Shown in pieces: positions 34,171-42,370 of a DNA stretch of 64,000 nucleotides; positions within the stretch are counted from its first letter, which is position 1; each line of letters opens with the position of its first letter. The stretch lies in assembly GCF_022288725.1 (NCBI RefSeq), contig NZ_JAKNTA010000002.1, positions 718,404 to 782,403 of the forward strand. The letters run 5' to 3'. Origin of the DNA: Kitasatospora sp. A2-31. Its GTDB lineage: Bacteria; Actinomycetota; Actinomycetes; Streptomycetales; Streptomycetaceae. Both the position numbers and the translations under genes were made by a program. Under the pieces are notes generated by a model, which saw only the letters and a program-made list of their open reading frames with translations, was not told the origin of the DNA and searched no databases.

Positions 34171-34803
34171 GTGGCTGACACCGGAGCCGTATCGGTTGAG
34201 GAGTTCGTACGGGAGGCGGTCCGTCGGCATCGGCCCGAGGAGCTTGCCCGGGTCGACGACGCGCTGACCATCTACTTCGCCAATCCCGGGACAGTGCTCG
34301 CCACGAGGCGCCGCGAGGGTGAGGCAGGGGCAGGTGCGGGGATCGGCGCAGCGGCCGCCGTGGTCGCGCCGGCGTTGCTCGCGATCCTGCACGACCTCGC
34401 GATCGCCCTGACCGCCGATGCGGCCAGAGGCGGACTGCGGGCGGTGTGGCGCCGGGTGCGGGCGCGGTTCGGCAAGCCGGAGCTGGCCGTGCGGCGGGAC
34501 GGACCGGTGACGCTCCTCACTGTCGACCAGGTCGCCGCGCTGCGGCCGGAGATCGAGCGGAAGCTGGCACGTCGGCTACCGGCCGAGCTGGCCAAGGCGC
34601 TGACGGACTACCTCTGCGAGGAGCTCCTCGCGGCGGATGCCCCAGCGCCTGGCGACGGACCGGAGACGGGCGCACGGGCCGAAGCCGGCGTCCGCGCCCG
34701 AACAGGAATCCGCGCCCGAGCCGGCATGCACCCCGAGAGGAGGAACCGGTCCGCCACGGCGGAGCCGGGCGGGGAGGGTGCCCGGCCCGGACTCGGCGGC
34801 TGA
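34171..34803 (+). CDS. Unrecognised protein with one hydrophobic segment, first gene of peptidase operon
   Basis: The 210-residue protein starts VADTGAVSVEEFVREAVRRH (GTG, with GGAG upstream). Residues about 50-75 form a hydrophobic glycine/alanine segment, followed by a basic stretch (RAVWRRVRARFGKPE), a compact helical part with VDQVAALRPEIERKLARRLPAELAK, and a low-complexity Gly/Arg/Ala-rich C-terminus. I recognise no family. It ends 11 bases before the M48-like gene and is almost certainly co-transcribed with it. Confidence 0.65.
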   Translation: MADTGAVSVEEFVREAVRRHRPEELARVDDALTIYFANPGTVLATRRREGEAGAGAGIGAAAAVVAPALLAILHDLAIALTADAARGGLRAVWRRVRARFGKPELAVRRDGPVTLLTVDQVAALRPEIERKLARRLPAELAKALTDYLCEELLAADAPAPGDGPETGARAEAGVRARTGIRARAGMHPERRNRSATAEPGGEGARPGLGG

Positions 34804-34814
34804 GGCGAGGCGTC

Positions 34815-37800
34815 GTGTCGGCCACCCGTGAAGACGCCGTCCGCCCACCCGCGGCGAGTACCGCCGCCGTCCTGCAGGCCCCGTCAGCCACCTGGACGCG
34901 CTTCGTCCTCTTCGGTGCGACCTTGCTGTTCGCGGCGATCCCCTTCTACCACTGGCTCCTGGAGATCGCGTTCCGCTGGACCCCGGACGTGGGCGACTGC
35001 TCGCGACGGACCGCCTCGGCCACCGACCCCGGCGCATACGCGTCGGCCCTGGCCGGCTGCCCGACCGAGACGTTCCGGTCGGCCATGCTGCTCGACCTCG
35101 CCCCGCTCGTCGCGCTCCTCGCCCTGGCGGGCATCCGCTACCTGCGCCACCCGGCCAGGATCCGTCGCCGCCGGCACCTCGTCCCGCTGGCGCAGTCGAC
35201 GGTCCTGCCCGCTGACCACCGCCTGGCCGTGGAGGCCGAGCTGGCCCGGCTGGCCGACGAGAGCGAGGTGCGTGGGCTCCCGGTCTTCCTGACCCATGAC
35301 GACGACCGCGGCAGCGCCTCGACCTTCGGCCTCCCGCCCCGCCACGAGATGCGGCTCGACGCCGGACTGCTGATGAGGGCGAAGTCGGACGACGAGGTCG
35401 ACCGGCAGCACTTCCGCGGCACGGTCCGCCACGAGCTGGCCCACCTGCGCAACCGCGACATCGGCATCATCCAGCTGACGGACGCGCTGCGGTGGGCGTT
35501 CCTCGTCCTGACGGCCGGCCCGGTGCTGGCCGTCGCCGTGTTCGACCTCACCCGCGACACGGCATGGGCGGAATTCGTCGCGGGCGAGGTGCGGGGCCTC
35601 GCCGCCGTGGTCGTCCTGGTGCTCCTCGCCCATCGCTCGGTGAGACGCGCCCGTGAGCACTACGCGGACCTGCGAGCCGCCCTGGTCGACGGCGGCGTGT
35701 GGTTCGCCCGCTCGGTGGCACGGGCCGCGGAGGAGGAACAGGAGGAGACGCGACGGCTGCACGGGCGGGCGGCCCGGCTGCGCCACTGGTACGACCGGGC
35801 CGTCGATCGTCACCCGTCGCCGACTCGGCGGGTCGAGGTGTTCGGCGATCCGACCGTCCTGCTCCGGTTCCACCTGGGTGAGGCCGCCGTGGCCGGGACG
35901 GCGGCCGGGCTCGGCTACCAGGGGGTGCACCTCGCGATCTCCCGGCTCCTCGGGACGTGGCCCTGGGCCCCGGTCCTGGTCGGCATCATCCTGGCGCTCC
36001 CGGTGGCCGCGGTTCTCGCCGCAGGTGCCCTCCGCGAGGCCTGCGCCGGGCCGGCACGCCGCCGGTTCGTACTCGCCCGGGCCCTGGCGGCGGGGCTGGT
36101 GACGGTGGCGGGGCTGCTCCTCGGCGAGAGCCTGAGCTGGAGTGCGTTGGTCGTCCGGTGGTGGCCGGCCACGCTGACCGAACCCGGAACCGGACTCGTG
36201 GTGGCCGGTGTACTGGCGGCAGGCGTCGTGCTCGTGGTGGGGTGGCTGGTGGTCTCGGCCGACCTCGCGGTGTCGAACGGCGCTCTCCGGCGGCCCCGCC
36301 TGCTGCTGGCGGCCGCCACCGGCGCGGCGGCCGTTCCGCTCGGCGGGCTGTTCGCCTTCTGGGGGCAGGCACACTTCAGCGGCCTGGGCGAGTCCTGGTC
36401 GCGGCAGCTGTCACTGACCTACCTGACGATGACGACGGCCCACAAGGGCTTCCTGACCGCCGCACTGGTGGTGCTCGCCGTCCTTCCGCTGGCTGCGGCC
36501 TGCCTGGCCGCCCGCCGCCCCGGCGCGGATGACGGCCCGTCGGGCCCCTCGGACCGGCGCCCGCCTTCGACCCGAGGCATGCCGCTGGCGCTGGTCTTCA
36601 CGCTGTCGGCGGCGGCGGCCGTCGTGGCACTCGCCCTCACCCTGCTGACCGACGGCTGGTGGTCGTCGACGCTGAGCCATCCCGTGGTGGACCCGTCCGG
36701 CACCGGCCTCGCGCCCCGGCTGACGGCGTTCGCCGTGCTGCAGGGGCTGGTGGCGCTGGCTGTGGCCACCGTGGCGGGTCGGCGCGGGACCGGGCTCGGC
36801 TGGGTCTCCGGCTTCGCGGCTGCCGTGCTCGCCGGTGTCCTCGTCACCGGCGTGGTGGCCGGTGACAACCTGGTCCGGCGATCGGTGCCGGACGGCGGCG
36901 TCCCCTGGGGAGAGTTCCGCAACGCCTGCGTCTGGCTGCTCGGCCAGGGGGCGCTGGTGGCCCTGCCCGTCGCGCTGGTCGGCGCCGCCCTGGGCCGCTG
37001 CACCGCACTGGTCCGGCGCGGCGATCCGGCGGGCACGGTGCCGGCGGCCGGTAACCCGGCCCACCCGGGCAGGTCGTGGCGGGTCGCTCGGGTGGTGCAG
37101 CTCCCCGCCGTGCTCATGGTCCTGATCCTCGGAGTGGCGGCCGTCGGAGCACCCCCGCAGTTGCCGGAGAACGAGTTGCCCGTCGACCGGTCGGACCGGC
37201 TGGCCCTCCCGCCGGACCTCGGCGCGGCGTCCCTGTGCGCCTGGCTGCCGCCGGACGAGGTCTGGCTCTTCAAGACCGTGCCCGCCGCGCGTACGAAGAA
37301 GGAGGGCGGGAACGCCGATCTGGTGGGCCGGCTGACCTGGTACGGGTCCGTCCTGACCCACGCCGACGATCCGGAACTGGCCAGGCTCGGTCGGGCGGTG
37401 GTCGACAGCACCCGGGCGCCCGATCCGGCGGGGGCGACCGACGCCTTCACGGCGCTGGGCAACTACTGCCTGACTCTCGACCCGGAAGCCCCGCACCCGG
37501 CCGGCACCCCGGTGGACCGTGCCCCGGACGGCTGCCTGCCTGGGCGCTGGCGGCTGACGAGGAGCACCGAACACCTGAACCTCTCGTCGTTCGGGCTGGG
37601 TGTGGTCGACGTAACCGGCGCGTCCTCCTTCACCGTCACCATCGCACCCGACGGGACAGCCGTCGACGACTCCCCGTCGCTCGCCATGTCAGGACGGGCA
37701 CCCGACGGCAGCACGGTGACGATGCTGGAGTCCCGGCACGCCACCTACCGGTGGACGGCCGGTCTCGGAGTCTTCCTGTCGAACGGGCAAACCGCCGAAG

Positions 37801-37955
37801 GGGTGCTCACCATCAGGCAGGGAGACCGGGAGATCCATCGCGAGCCGCTGCGTGCGAACCCGGAGAACCGGGGAGACCCCTACACCTGCTCGTCCACCAC
37901 ACTCCGCTTCGACTACGTCGACGGCGTCTTCGAGGAGTTCACCCGGGTGGACTGA
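34815..37955 (+). CDS. M48-type membrane metallopeptidase-like protein with extracytoplasmic C-terminal domain
   Basis: The 1046-residue protein has TM helices at about 28-50 and 92-115, then a zinc-peptidase core: HELAHLRNRD at residues 206-215 gives two His ligands and the catalytic Glu, and RAREHYADLRA supplies the third ligand (Glu 281), the M48/HtpX-like pattern. A bundle of about ten further TM segments runs to residue ~780. After that come about 270 mostly hydrophilic residues ending in a beta-rich domain (CLPGRWRLT, SSFTVTIAPDGTAVDD, SGRAPDGSTVTML) similar to the extracytoplasmic domains of many actinobacterial lipoproteins. M48 enzymes cleave membrane or misfolded proteins. This size and the fused outer domain are unusual. 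Confidence 0.75.
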   Translation: MSATREDAVRPPAASTAAVLQAPSATWTRFVLFGATLLFAAIPFYHWLLEIAFRWTPDVGDCSRRTASATDPGAYASALAGCPTETFRSAMLLDLAPLVALLALAGIRYLRHPARIRRRRHLVPLAQSTVLPADHRLAVEAELARLADESEVRGLPVFLTHDDDRGSASTFGLPPRHEMRLDAGLLMRAKSDDEVDRQHFRGTVRHELAHLRNRDIGIIQLTDALRWAFLVLTAGPVLAVAVFDLTRDTAWAEFVAGEVRGLAAVVVLVLLAHRSVRRAREHYADLRAALVDGGVWFARSVARAAEEEQEETRRLHGRAARLRHWYDRAVDRHPSPTRRVEVFGDPTVLLRFHLGEAAVAGTAAGLGYQGVHLAISRLLGTWPWAPVLVGIILALPVAAVLAAGALREACAGPARRRFVLARALAAGLVTVAGLLLGESLSWSALVVRWWPATLTEPGTGLVVAGVLAAGVVLVVGWLVVSADLAVSNGALRRPRLLLAAATGAAAVPLGGLFAFWGQAHFSGLGESWSRQLSLTYLTMTTAHKGFLTAALVVLAVLPLAAACLAARRPGADDGPSGPSDRRPPSTRGMPLALVFTLSAAAAVVALALTLLTDGWWSSTLSHPVVDPSGTGLAPRLTAFAVLQGLVALAVATVAGRRGTGLGWVSGFAAAVLAGVLVTGVVAGDNLVRRSVPDGGVPWGEFRNACVWLLGQGALVALPVALVGAALGRCTALVRRGDPAGTVPAAGNPAHPGRSWRVARVVQLPAVLMVLILGVAAVGAPPQLPENELPVDRSDRLALPPDLGAASLCAWLPPDEVWLFKTVPAARTKKEGGNADLVGRLTWYGSVLTHADDPELARLGRAVVDSTRAPDPAGATDAFTALGNYCLTLDPEAPHPAGTPVDRAPDGCLPGRWRLTRSTEHLNLSSFGLGVVDVTGASSFTVTIAPDGTAVDDSPSLAMSGRAPDGSTVTMLESRHATYRWTAGLGVFLSNGQTAEGVLTIRQGDREIHREPLRANPENRGDPYTCSSTTLRFDYVDGVFEEFTRVD

Positions 37956-38000
37956 CGACACCTCGGCCGCCGCCGGAGCCACCCCCGGCCGCGTCCGGAT

Positions 38001-38036
38001 CCGGGGCGGCCCGCTCGGAGGAGCGGGCCGCCCCGG
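38001..38036. terminator. Strong bidirectional terminator, 16-bp stem
   Basis: CCGGGGCGGCCCGCTC and its perfect complement flank a GGAG loop, 46 bases past the peptidase stop and 111 bases past the convergent stalked membrane-protein gene stop. Confidence 0.85.
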
Positions 38037-38146
38037 CGGCCGCGGCCGCACCCGGCGTGCAGGGCTCCCGGGCGCGTGAGGCCCGGGCGACCGGCGGTAC
38101 GGCAGCCGCCGACCACGGCGCGCCGGGCCCTCGGTCTGCCGGGCCC

Positions 38147-38977
38147 TCAATGTGCCGGGCCGAAGCCTCCCCAGACCGAGGCGGGGCCGCCGGCCGACTG
38201 GGCGTCGACCCGGTAGCCGTCGTTCGCGGCGCTGCGCACGCCGACGGCGTGGTTGAACTGGCCGGCGAACTGGTGCTGTCCGACCGGGACCGTGCGGCCC
38301 GGCTTCAGGACCCACCGGTAGAGCAGCACCCCGCCGGACTCCTGGACGGTGACGGTGAAGTCCTCGCTCGGCAGGGTCCGCCAGTTGCCGGTGTCACGGA
38401 CCTCGCCGGTCTGGGCGATCCGCAACTCGACGGTGAGGGCGGTGAGCGGCTGGCTGGTCCTGAGGACGAGGTTGCTCTGGGCCCAGTAGACGGTGCTGTG
38501 CGGATCGACCGATCCCTCCGACGACAGCGATCCGTTCTGAGGGCGGCTGCTCGCCGAAGCGGTCGGGTGCGGGGTGGCCGGAGCGGCCGGGGTGGTCGGC
38601 ACGGTCGGGGTGGTCGTGCCGGGGGCGGGTGGTGGCGCCGGCGCGACGGGCCGCGGGGCGGTCGACGGCGTCGGTGAAGGGGTGGCCGACTCGGACGGTG
38701 TGGCCGCCGGGGGCGGCGTGGTCGGAGCGGTGGTGACGGTGCCCGACGGCGGCTGCGTGCGGACGATTCCGGCGACGGCGAGGCCCCCGGTCGCCAGGAT
38801 GCCGGCGGTGGCGAGGCCGGCGAGGGCGGCCTTGGACCACGACCTCGCGAACGAGGGTGCGCGGTGACGGACGGCCGGGCCGGCTGCGCCGCGTTCGACC
38901 CGGGCCAGCATCCGTGCGCGGTCGGGTCGGTGGGCTTCGGCGGCCTCCCGCAGCTGCCGGGTGATGTGCTCGTTCAC
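38147..38977 (-). CDS. Stalked single-pass membrane protein, putative anti-sigma/sensor partner
   Basis: The 276-residue protein has a short cytoplasmic part (residues 1-48, with EAAEAHRPDRARMLARVERG), one TM helix (about 50-72), a Pro/Thr/Ala-rich stalk (about 77-150) and an outer beta-rich domain (STVYWAQSNLVLRTSQPLTAL; WVLKPGRTVPVGQHQFAGQF). GTG 38977 overlaps the sigma-factor stop as GTGA, with GGAGG five bases ahead. The layout recalls membrane anti-sigma factors that sense outside ligands, for example RsgI of Clostridium. It has no HxxxCxxC zinc anti-sigma motif, and the N-terminal part is short, so the anti-sigma role is inference. The outer domain has CBM-like spacing but I cannot name its family. 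Confidence 0.75.
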   Translation of the reverse strand: MNEHITRQLREAAEAHRPDRARMLARVERGAAGPAVRHRAPSFARSWSKAALAGLATAGILATGGLAVAGIVRTQPPSGTVTTAPTTPPPAATPSESATPSPTPSTAPRPVAPAPPPAPGTTTPTVPTTPAAPATPHPTASASSRPQNGSLSSEGSVDPHSTVYWAQSNLVLRTSQPLTALTVELRIAQTGEVRDTGNWRTLPSEDFTVTVQESGGVLLYRWVLKPGRTVPVGQHQFAGQFNHAVGVRSAANDGYRVDAQSAGGPASVWGGFGPAH

Positions 38978-39504
38978 CGGTTCCTCCTTCCTGTCGCCAG
39001 TTCGCCGACCGCTCGTGCACCGAGTGCGCGTTCCAGCTCGGCCATGCCCTTCGAGGTCTGGCTCTTCACCGTACCGACCGAGACGCCCAACGCCGCGGCG
39101 GTGTCCTTCTCCGACAGGTCGAAGGCGTGGCGCAGCACCACGCAGGCCCGCTTGCGGAACGGCAGTCGGGCGAGCGCCGTCCGGACGTCCAGCACGGCGG
39201 CCGTGTCCGGACCGTCCGTCCTCTCGGGGACGCGGGACCAGAAGAGCAGGACCCTGCGCCGCTCCCGGACGGCGCTGCGGATCCGCGCCCGGGCCATGTT
39301 GGCGACCACCCCGCGGGCGTAGGCGAGCGGGTGGTCGGCGGCGCGGAGCCGGTCCCAGCGTTGCCACAGCGCGATCAGGGCGTCGGCGGCAAGGTCGTCG
39401 GCCGCGTCCGTCTCGCCGGTGAGGAGATGGGCGAGACGGGCGAGTTCGGCGTAGTGGCGTTCGAAGAATTCGTGGAACTCCGCGGACGCGTCATCGAGGA
39501 GCAT
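38974..39504 (-). CDS. SigE-family ECF RNA polymerase sigma factor
   Basis: The 176-residue protein begins MLLDDASAEFHEFFERHYAELARLAHLLTG. Region 2 runs to about residue 85 (DDLAADALIALWQRWDRL) and region 4 covers the C-terminal part (RTALARLPFRKRACVVLRHAFDLSEKDTAAALGVSVGTVKSQTSKG, abridged). These are the hallmarks of the actinobacterial SigE-family ECF factors. The start is set by GGGGGAA before the ATG. It is translationally coupled to the stalked membrane protein. An exact copy of the arabinose-locus operator lies 27-40 bases before the start codon, so expression may respond to AraR. Confidence 0.92.
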   Translation of the reverse strand: MLLDDASAEFHEFFERHYAELARLAHLLTGETDAADDLAADALIALWQRWDRLRAADHPLAYARGVVANMARARIRSAVRERRRVLLFWSRVPERTDGPDTAAVLDVRTALARLPFRKRACVVLRHAFDLSEKDTAAALGVSVGTVKSQTSKGMAELERALGARAVGELATGRRNR

Positions 39505-39530
39505 TTCCCCCGGTCGCCCTCTCCCTGCAG

Positions 39531-39544
39531 TGTGAGCGTTAACA
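39531..39544. promoter_or_regulatory. AraR-type operator upstream of the sigma-factor operon
   Basis: TGTGAGCGTTAACA is identical to the operators at 45235-45248 (opposite strand) and 46525-46538. A half-site GTGAGCGT follows at 39551-39558, offset by 19 bases, the same offset as between the two operators at araB. A possible -10 (TACGCT, minus strand) lies just upstream in transcription sense, so a bound repressor would block the start of the transcript. Confidence 0.7.
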
Positions 39545-39635
39545 ACAGGCGTGAGCGTAGCAGTGTCCGTATCCGGCTCCGGTCGGGGGGCGCCCCGGCG
39601 GGGGAGCACCGCCGGCTGCCGGGCGAGCGGCGCGG

Positions 39636-40706
39636 TCAATGCCGGGCGAACTGGACTCGGGTCGGCTGGGCGACGTCCGGCTTGACGGCGATCCCGTCGA
39701 CGGTCAGTTGTTCCCCGTAGACGTCGGTGACCCTGAGCGGCGCGCCGCACCCGCTGCCGTCGGGGGAGAGGAAGTAGTTGTAGTCGGTCCGGGTGAGCTG
39801 TCGCCAGCCGGCGGTGGTCCGGACCTCCAGCGCCGCCACCGGGTTCCGGTGGCCGATCACCTGGATCCCGCACCACCACTGGCTGGAGCCGGTCTTGTAG
39901 CGGATCGACATCGTGTCCGGCGCCGTGGCGGGGCTCAGCACCGTCCAGCTGATCGGGAGGCGGCCCACCGAGAGGTCGGCCAGTCGGGCGAAGGCCTCGT
40001 GGCTGAGGTCGAGCTGCCCGGGCGCGCAGGGCAAGGGGCACTCGTTGACGATCCGCACCGTGATGCTCGCCCCGTTGGCGGCACGGACGAGCACGGACGC
40101 CCCGCAGGCCCTGGACGACTCGTAGTCGGTGTGGTTCATCGCCGCGACCATGAGGTCGCCCGCTGGGCCGAACGAGCAGGCGCCGTTGCCGTCGGCGGCG
40201 TCGTAGGAGGTCGCGACGCCTTGGTAGTCCGTCCCGGGCTTGATCCGCCCGGCCGGGGGCGGGGTGGTCGGTGCGGTGCCCTGGCCCCGGGTGGGGGCCG
40301 GGGCGGCTGAGGCGCGGGCGGGGACCGAGGTGGCCGAGTCGGCCGACGGGGACGGGATCGCCGTGCCGGCGGTGGGGGCCGACGGCCGCGGGACGGAAGT
40401 GGCGGAGGTCGACGGGGTGCCGGTGGCCGACGGCGACGGCGGGCCGGTCACCGAGGGGGACGCCGCCGGGAGCGTGGGATCGGCCGGGACGTCGGTGCCG
40501 GGCGGCGCACCCGGCCCGGTGGCGGCGACGGCCGCGACGGAGGCGGCGGTGGCCGGCCTGGCGGAACCGGCGTCGCCCCCGCCGCCCGGCAGGAGCCCGA
40601 AGGCCAGGCAGACCGGTACCCCTACCGCCACCAGCGCCAACGCAATGCCCATGACCGGCCCACGTCTGCGGTTCCGCTGCGGGGCGGCGTGCTTCGTTGC
40701 CCTCAT
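39636..40706 (-). CDS. Secreted expansin (EXLX1-like, DPBB plus cellulose-binding domain)
   Basis: The 356-residue protein has a basic N-terminus and hydrophobic signal/anchor (GPVMGIALALVAVGVPVCLAFG), a long Ser/Thr/Pro linker (about 45-145), then a double-psi beta-barrel (DYQGVATSYDAADGNGACSFGP; VNECPLPCAPGQLDLS with the key Asp) and a CBM63-like second domain with surface aromatics (SQWWCGIQVIGHRNPV; TRTDYNYF). These match Bacillus EXLX1, which loosens plant cell walls without hydrolysis. ATG 40706 or the ATG two codons upstream may be used. Its position between the sigma operon and arabinose uptake fits plant-biomass use. No AraR operator is seen in front of it. Confidence 0.9.
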   Translation of the reverse strand: MRATKHAAPQRNRRRGPVMGIALALVAVGVPVCLAFGLLPGGGGDAGSARPATAASVAAVAATGPGAPPGTDVPADPTLPAASPSVTGPPSPSATGTPSTSATSVPRPSAPTAGTAIPSPSADSATSVPARASAAPAPTRGQGTAPTTPPPAGRIKPGTDYQGVATSYDAADGNGACSFGPAGDLMVAAMNHTDYESSRACGASVLVRAANGASITVRIVNECPLPCAPGQLDLSHEAFARLADLSVGRLPISWTVLSPATAPDTMSIRYKTGSSQWWCGIQVIGHRNPVAALEVRTTAGWRQLTRTDYNYFLSPDGSGCGAPLRVTDVYGEQLTVDGIAVKPDVAQPTRVQFARH

Positions 40707-40880
40707 TCCCATCCATTCGGTAGATCGACTCGACGCTGCACTGCCCAGTGGGCGCCGACGAGCCGAAAGGTTGCCGCGCCGGCGAAAGTTCTTCTCCGGG
40801 GTCTTCCCGGGCCGGGCCCGTGGGCGGGCGCCGCGGATCCGCCCGGCCCGTTCGGCGGGGCCGCTCCCTGCTTCGGCCCT

Positions 40881-40917
40881 GCCGGCGGCACCCGTCGGCC
40901 GGGCGGGTGCCGCCGGC
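40881..40917 (-). terminator. Second hairpin downstream of the transporter operon
   Basis: GCCGGCGGCACCCG and CGGGTGCCGCCGGC form a perfect 14-bp stem with a 9-base loop. It may back up the nearer terminator and insulate the expansin gene from read-through. Confidence 0.65.
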
Positions 40918-41070
40918 GGTCGGCGGGTGCTCGATCGGATGACCCTTGAGCGGTGTCCGTTCGCGGTCACCCGTCAGTTGCCGCCGTGGCGGCAGAGGTT
41001 GCCGCTCGCCCGGGAGGAGCCTCGGGTCAGCTGTTGCCGACCCGGTCCGAGGGGCCCGGAAACGCATGTC

Positions 41071-41104
41071 GCCCCCGGCCGTCCGGTGGCGGACGGCCGG
41101 GGGC
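41071..41104 (-). terminator. Terminator of the sugar ABC transporter operon
   Basis: GCCCCCGGCCGTCCG and its exact complement enclose a GTGG loop (15-bp stem), starting 28 bases after the permease stop. Confidence 0.85.
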
Positions 41105-41132
41105 GAGGGGCACCCGGGACGGTGTTCCGGGG

Positions 41133-42368
41133 TCAGGAACCGGCCCGGCGCTTGTTGTAGACGTCGAAGCCCACCGCCGCCAGCAGCACCAGGCCCTTGA
41201 TCACCTGCTGGTAGTCGGTGCCGACGCCGACCAGCGACATGCCGTTGTTGAGCACGCCGAGCACCAGGCCGCCGATGATGGCGCCGAGGACGGTGCCCAC
41301 GCCCCCACTGGCCGAGGCCCCGCCGATGAACGCGGCGGCGATCGCCTCCAGCTCGAAGTTGATGCCCGCCTGCGGCGTGCCGGCGTTGAGACGCGCCGCG
41401 AAGACCAGTCCGGCGAGCGCGGCCAGGACACCCATGTTGGTGAAGGCGAGGAAGACGACCCGCTTGCTCTTCACCCCGGACAGCTTCGCCGCCGCCTCGT
41501 TGCCGCCGATGGCGTAGGTGTGCCGGCCGATGATCGAGTTGCGCATCAGGTAGCCGAACCCGACCAGCAGCGCACCGAGGATCAGCAGGACGATCGGGAC
41601 GCCGTGGTAGCTGGCCAACAGCAGGGTGAAGACCAACACGGCGGCGGTGATCACGGCCAGTTTGGCGAGGAACAGCCCCAGCGGGAGCACATCCAGCCCG
41701 TACGAGGCGGTCCGCCGCCGCCCGCGCACCTCCTGGAGGACCGCGACGGCGAGGACGGCGAGTCCGAGCAGCAGGGGGAGGTTGTGGTAGTTGGTGTGCG
41801 GGCCGACCTCGGGGAGGAAGCCGCTGCTGATGCTCTGGAAGCCCTTGGGGAACGGCGCGACCGACTGGCCCTGCAGCAGGATCTGGGTGCCGCCGCGGAA
41901 CAGCAGCATGCCGGCCAGGGTGACGATGAACGACGGGATCCCCAGATAGGCGATCCAGAACCCCTGCCAGGCGCCGGCGACTGCGCCGACCAGCAGTGCG
42001 GCCAGCGCGGCCACCGGCCACGACACGTGGTGCTCGACCATCATCACCGCGGCGGCGGCCCCGACGAAGGCGGCCAGCGAGCCGACCGAGAGGTCGATGT
42101 GCCCGGCGATGATGACGATCATCATCCCGATGGCCAGGATGAGGACGTAGCCGTTCTGCTGGACCAGGTTGGTGATGTTGAGCGGCTGGAGCAGGATGCC
42201 GTCCGTCCAGATCTGGAACAGCAGCACGATCAGCGCGAGGGCGACCAGCATGCCGTACTGGCGCACGTTGCCGCGCAGCGCGCGGGCCAGCACACCGCCG
42301 ACGGAAGGGCTCGGGCCGGACTGCGGGGCCTTCGGTGACGAATCCGGGATGATCTCGGTCTGGGCCAT
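41133..42368 (-). CDS. mmsB: Multiple-monosaccharide ABC transporter permease (GguB/MmsB type)
   Basis: The 411-residue membrane protein has about ten hydrophobic segments and the carbohydrate-uptake-2 permease signature GHIDLSVGSLAAFVGA and TYAIGGNEAAAKLSGVKSKRV. It forms the channel of a CUT2 importer for monosaccharides such as L-arabinose, xylose or galactose. It starts two bases after the ATPase gene stop, so the two are coupled. No second permease is encoded, as expected since CUT2 permeases homodimerise. Confidence 0.92.
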   Translation of the reverse strand: MAQTEIIPDSSPKAPQSGPSPSVGGVLARALRGNVRQYGMLVALALIVLLFQIWTDGILLQPLNITNLVQQNGYVLILAIGMMIVIIAGHIDLSVGSLAAFVGAAAAVMMVEHHVSWPVAALAALLVGAVAGAWQGFWIAYLGIPSFIVTLAGMLLFRGGTQILLQGQSVAPFPKGFQSISSGFLPEVGPHTNYHNLPLLLGLAVLAVAVLQEVRGRRRTASYGLDVLPLGLFLAKLAVITAAVLVFTLLLASYHGVPIVLLILGALLVGFGYLMRNSIIGRHTYAIGGNEAAAKLSGVKSKRVVFLAFTNMGVLAALAGLVFAARLNAGTPQAGINFELEAIAAAFIGGASASGGVGTVLGAIIGGLVLGVLNNGMSLVGVGTDYQQVIKGLVLLAAVGFDVYNKRRAGS

Positions 42369-42370
42369 GC

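Larger units (their letters stand above)
40707..41132. other. 426-bp intergenic region holding two hairpins
   Basis: I see no gene. It contains the expansin 5' region, a perfect 14-bp hairpin (40881-40917) and the terminator of the sugar transporter operon (41071-41104). A minus-strand GCAACC near 40770 could be an ECF-type -35, but no matching -10 at normal spacing was found. Confidence 0.7.

Noticed and set aside
34446..34814. Upstream extension of the M48-like gene by 123 codons
   Set aside because: It would overlap most of the preceding 210-residue gene in another frame; the residues are Arg/Gly-rich and a GTG with a GAGG-type site exists at 34815.
40707..40880. An ECF-type promoter (GCAACC ... 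CGTC) before the expansin gene
   Set aside because: A -35-like GCAACC is visible on the minus strand, but CGTC matches fall about 8 and 33 bases away, not at the required 16-17, so I did not call it.
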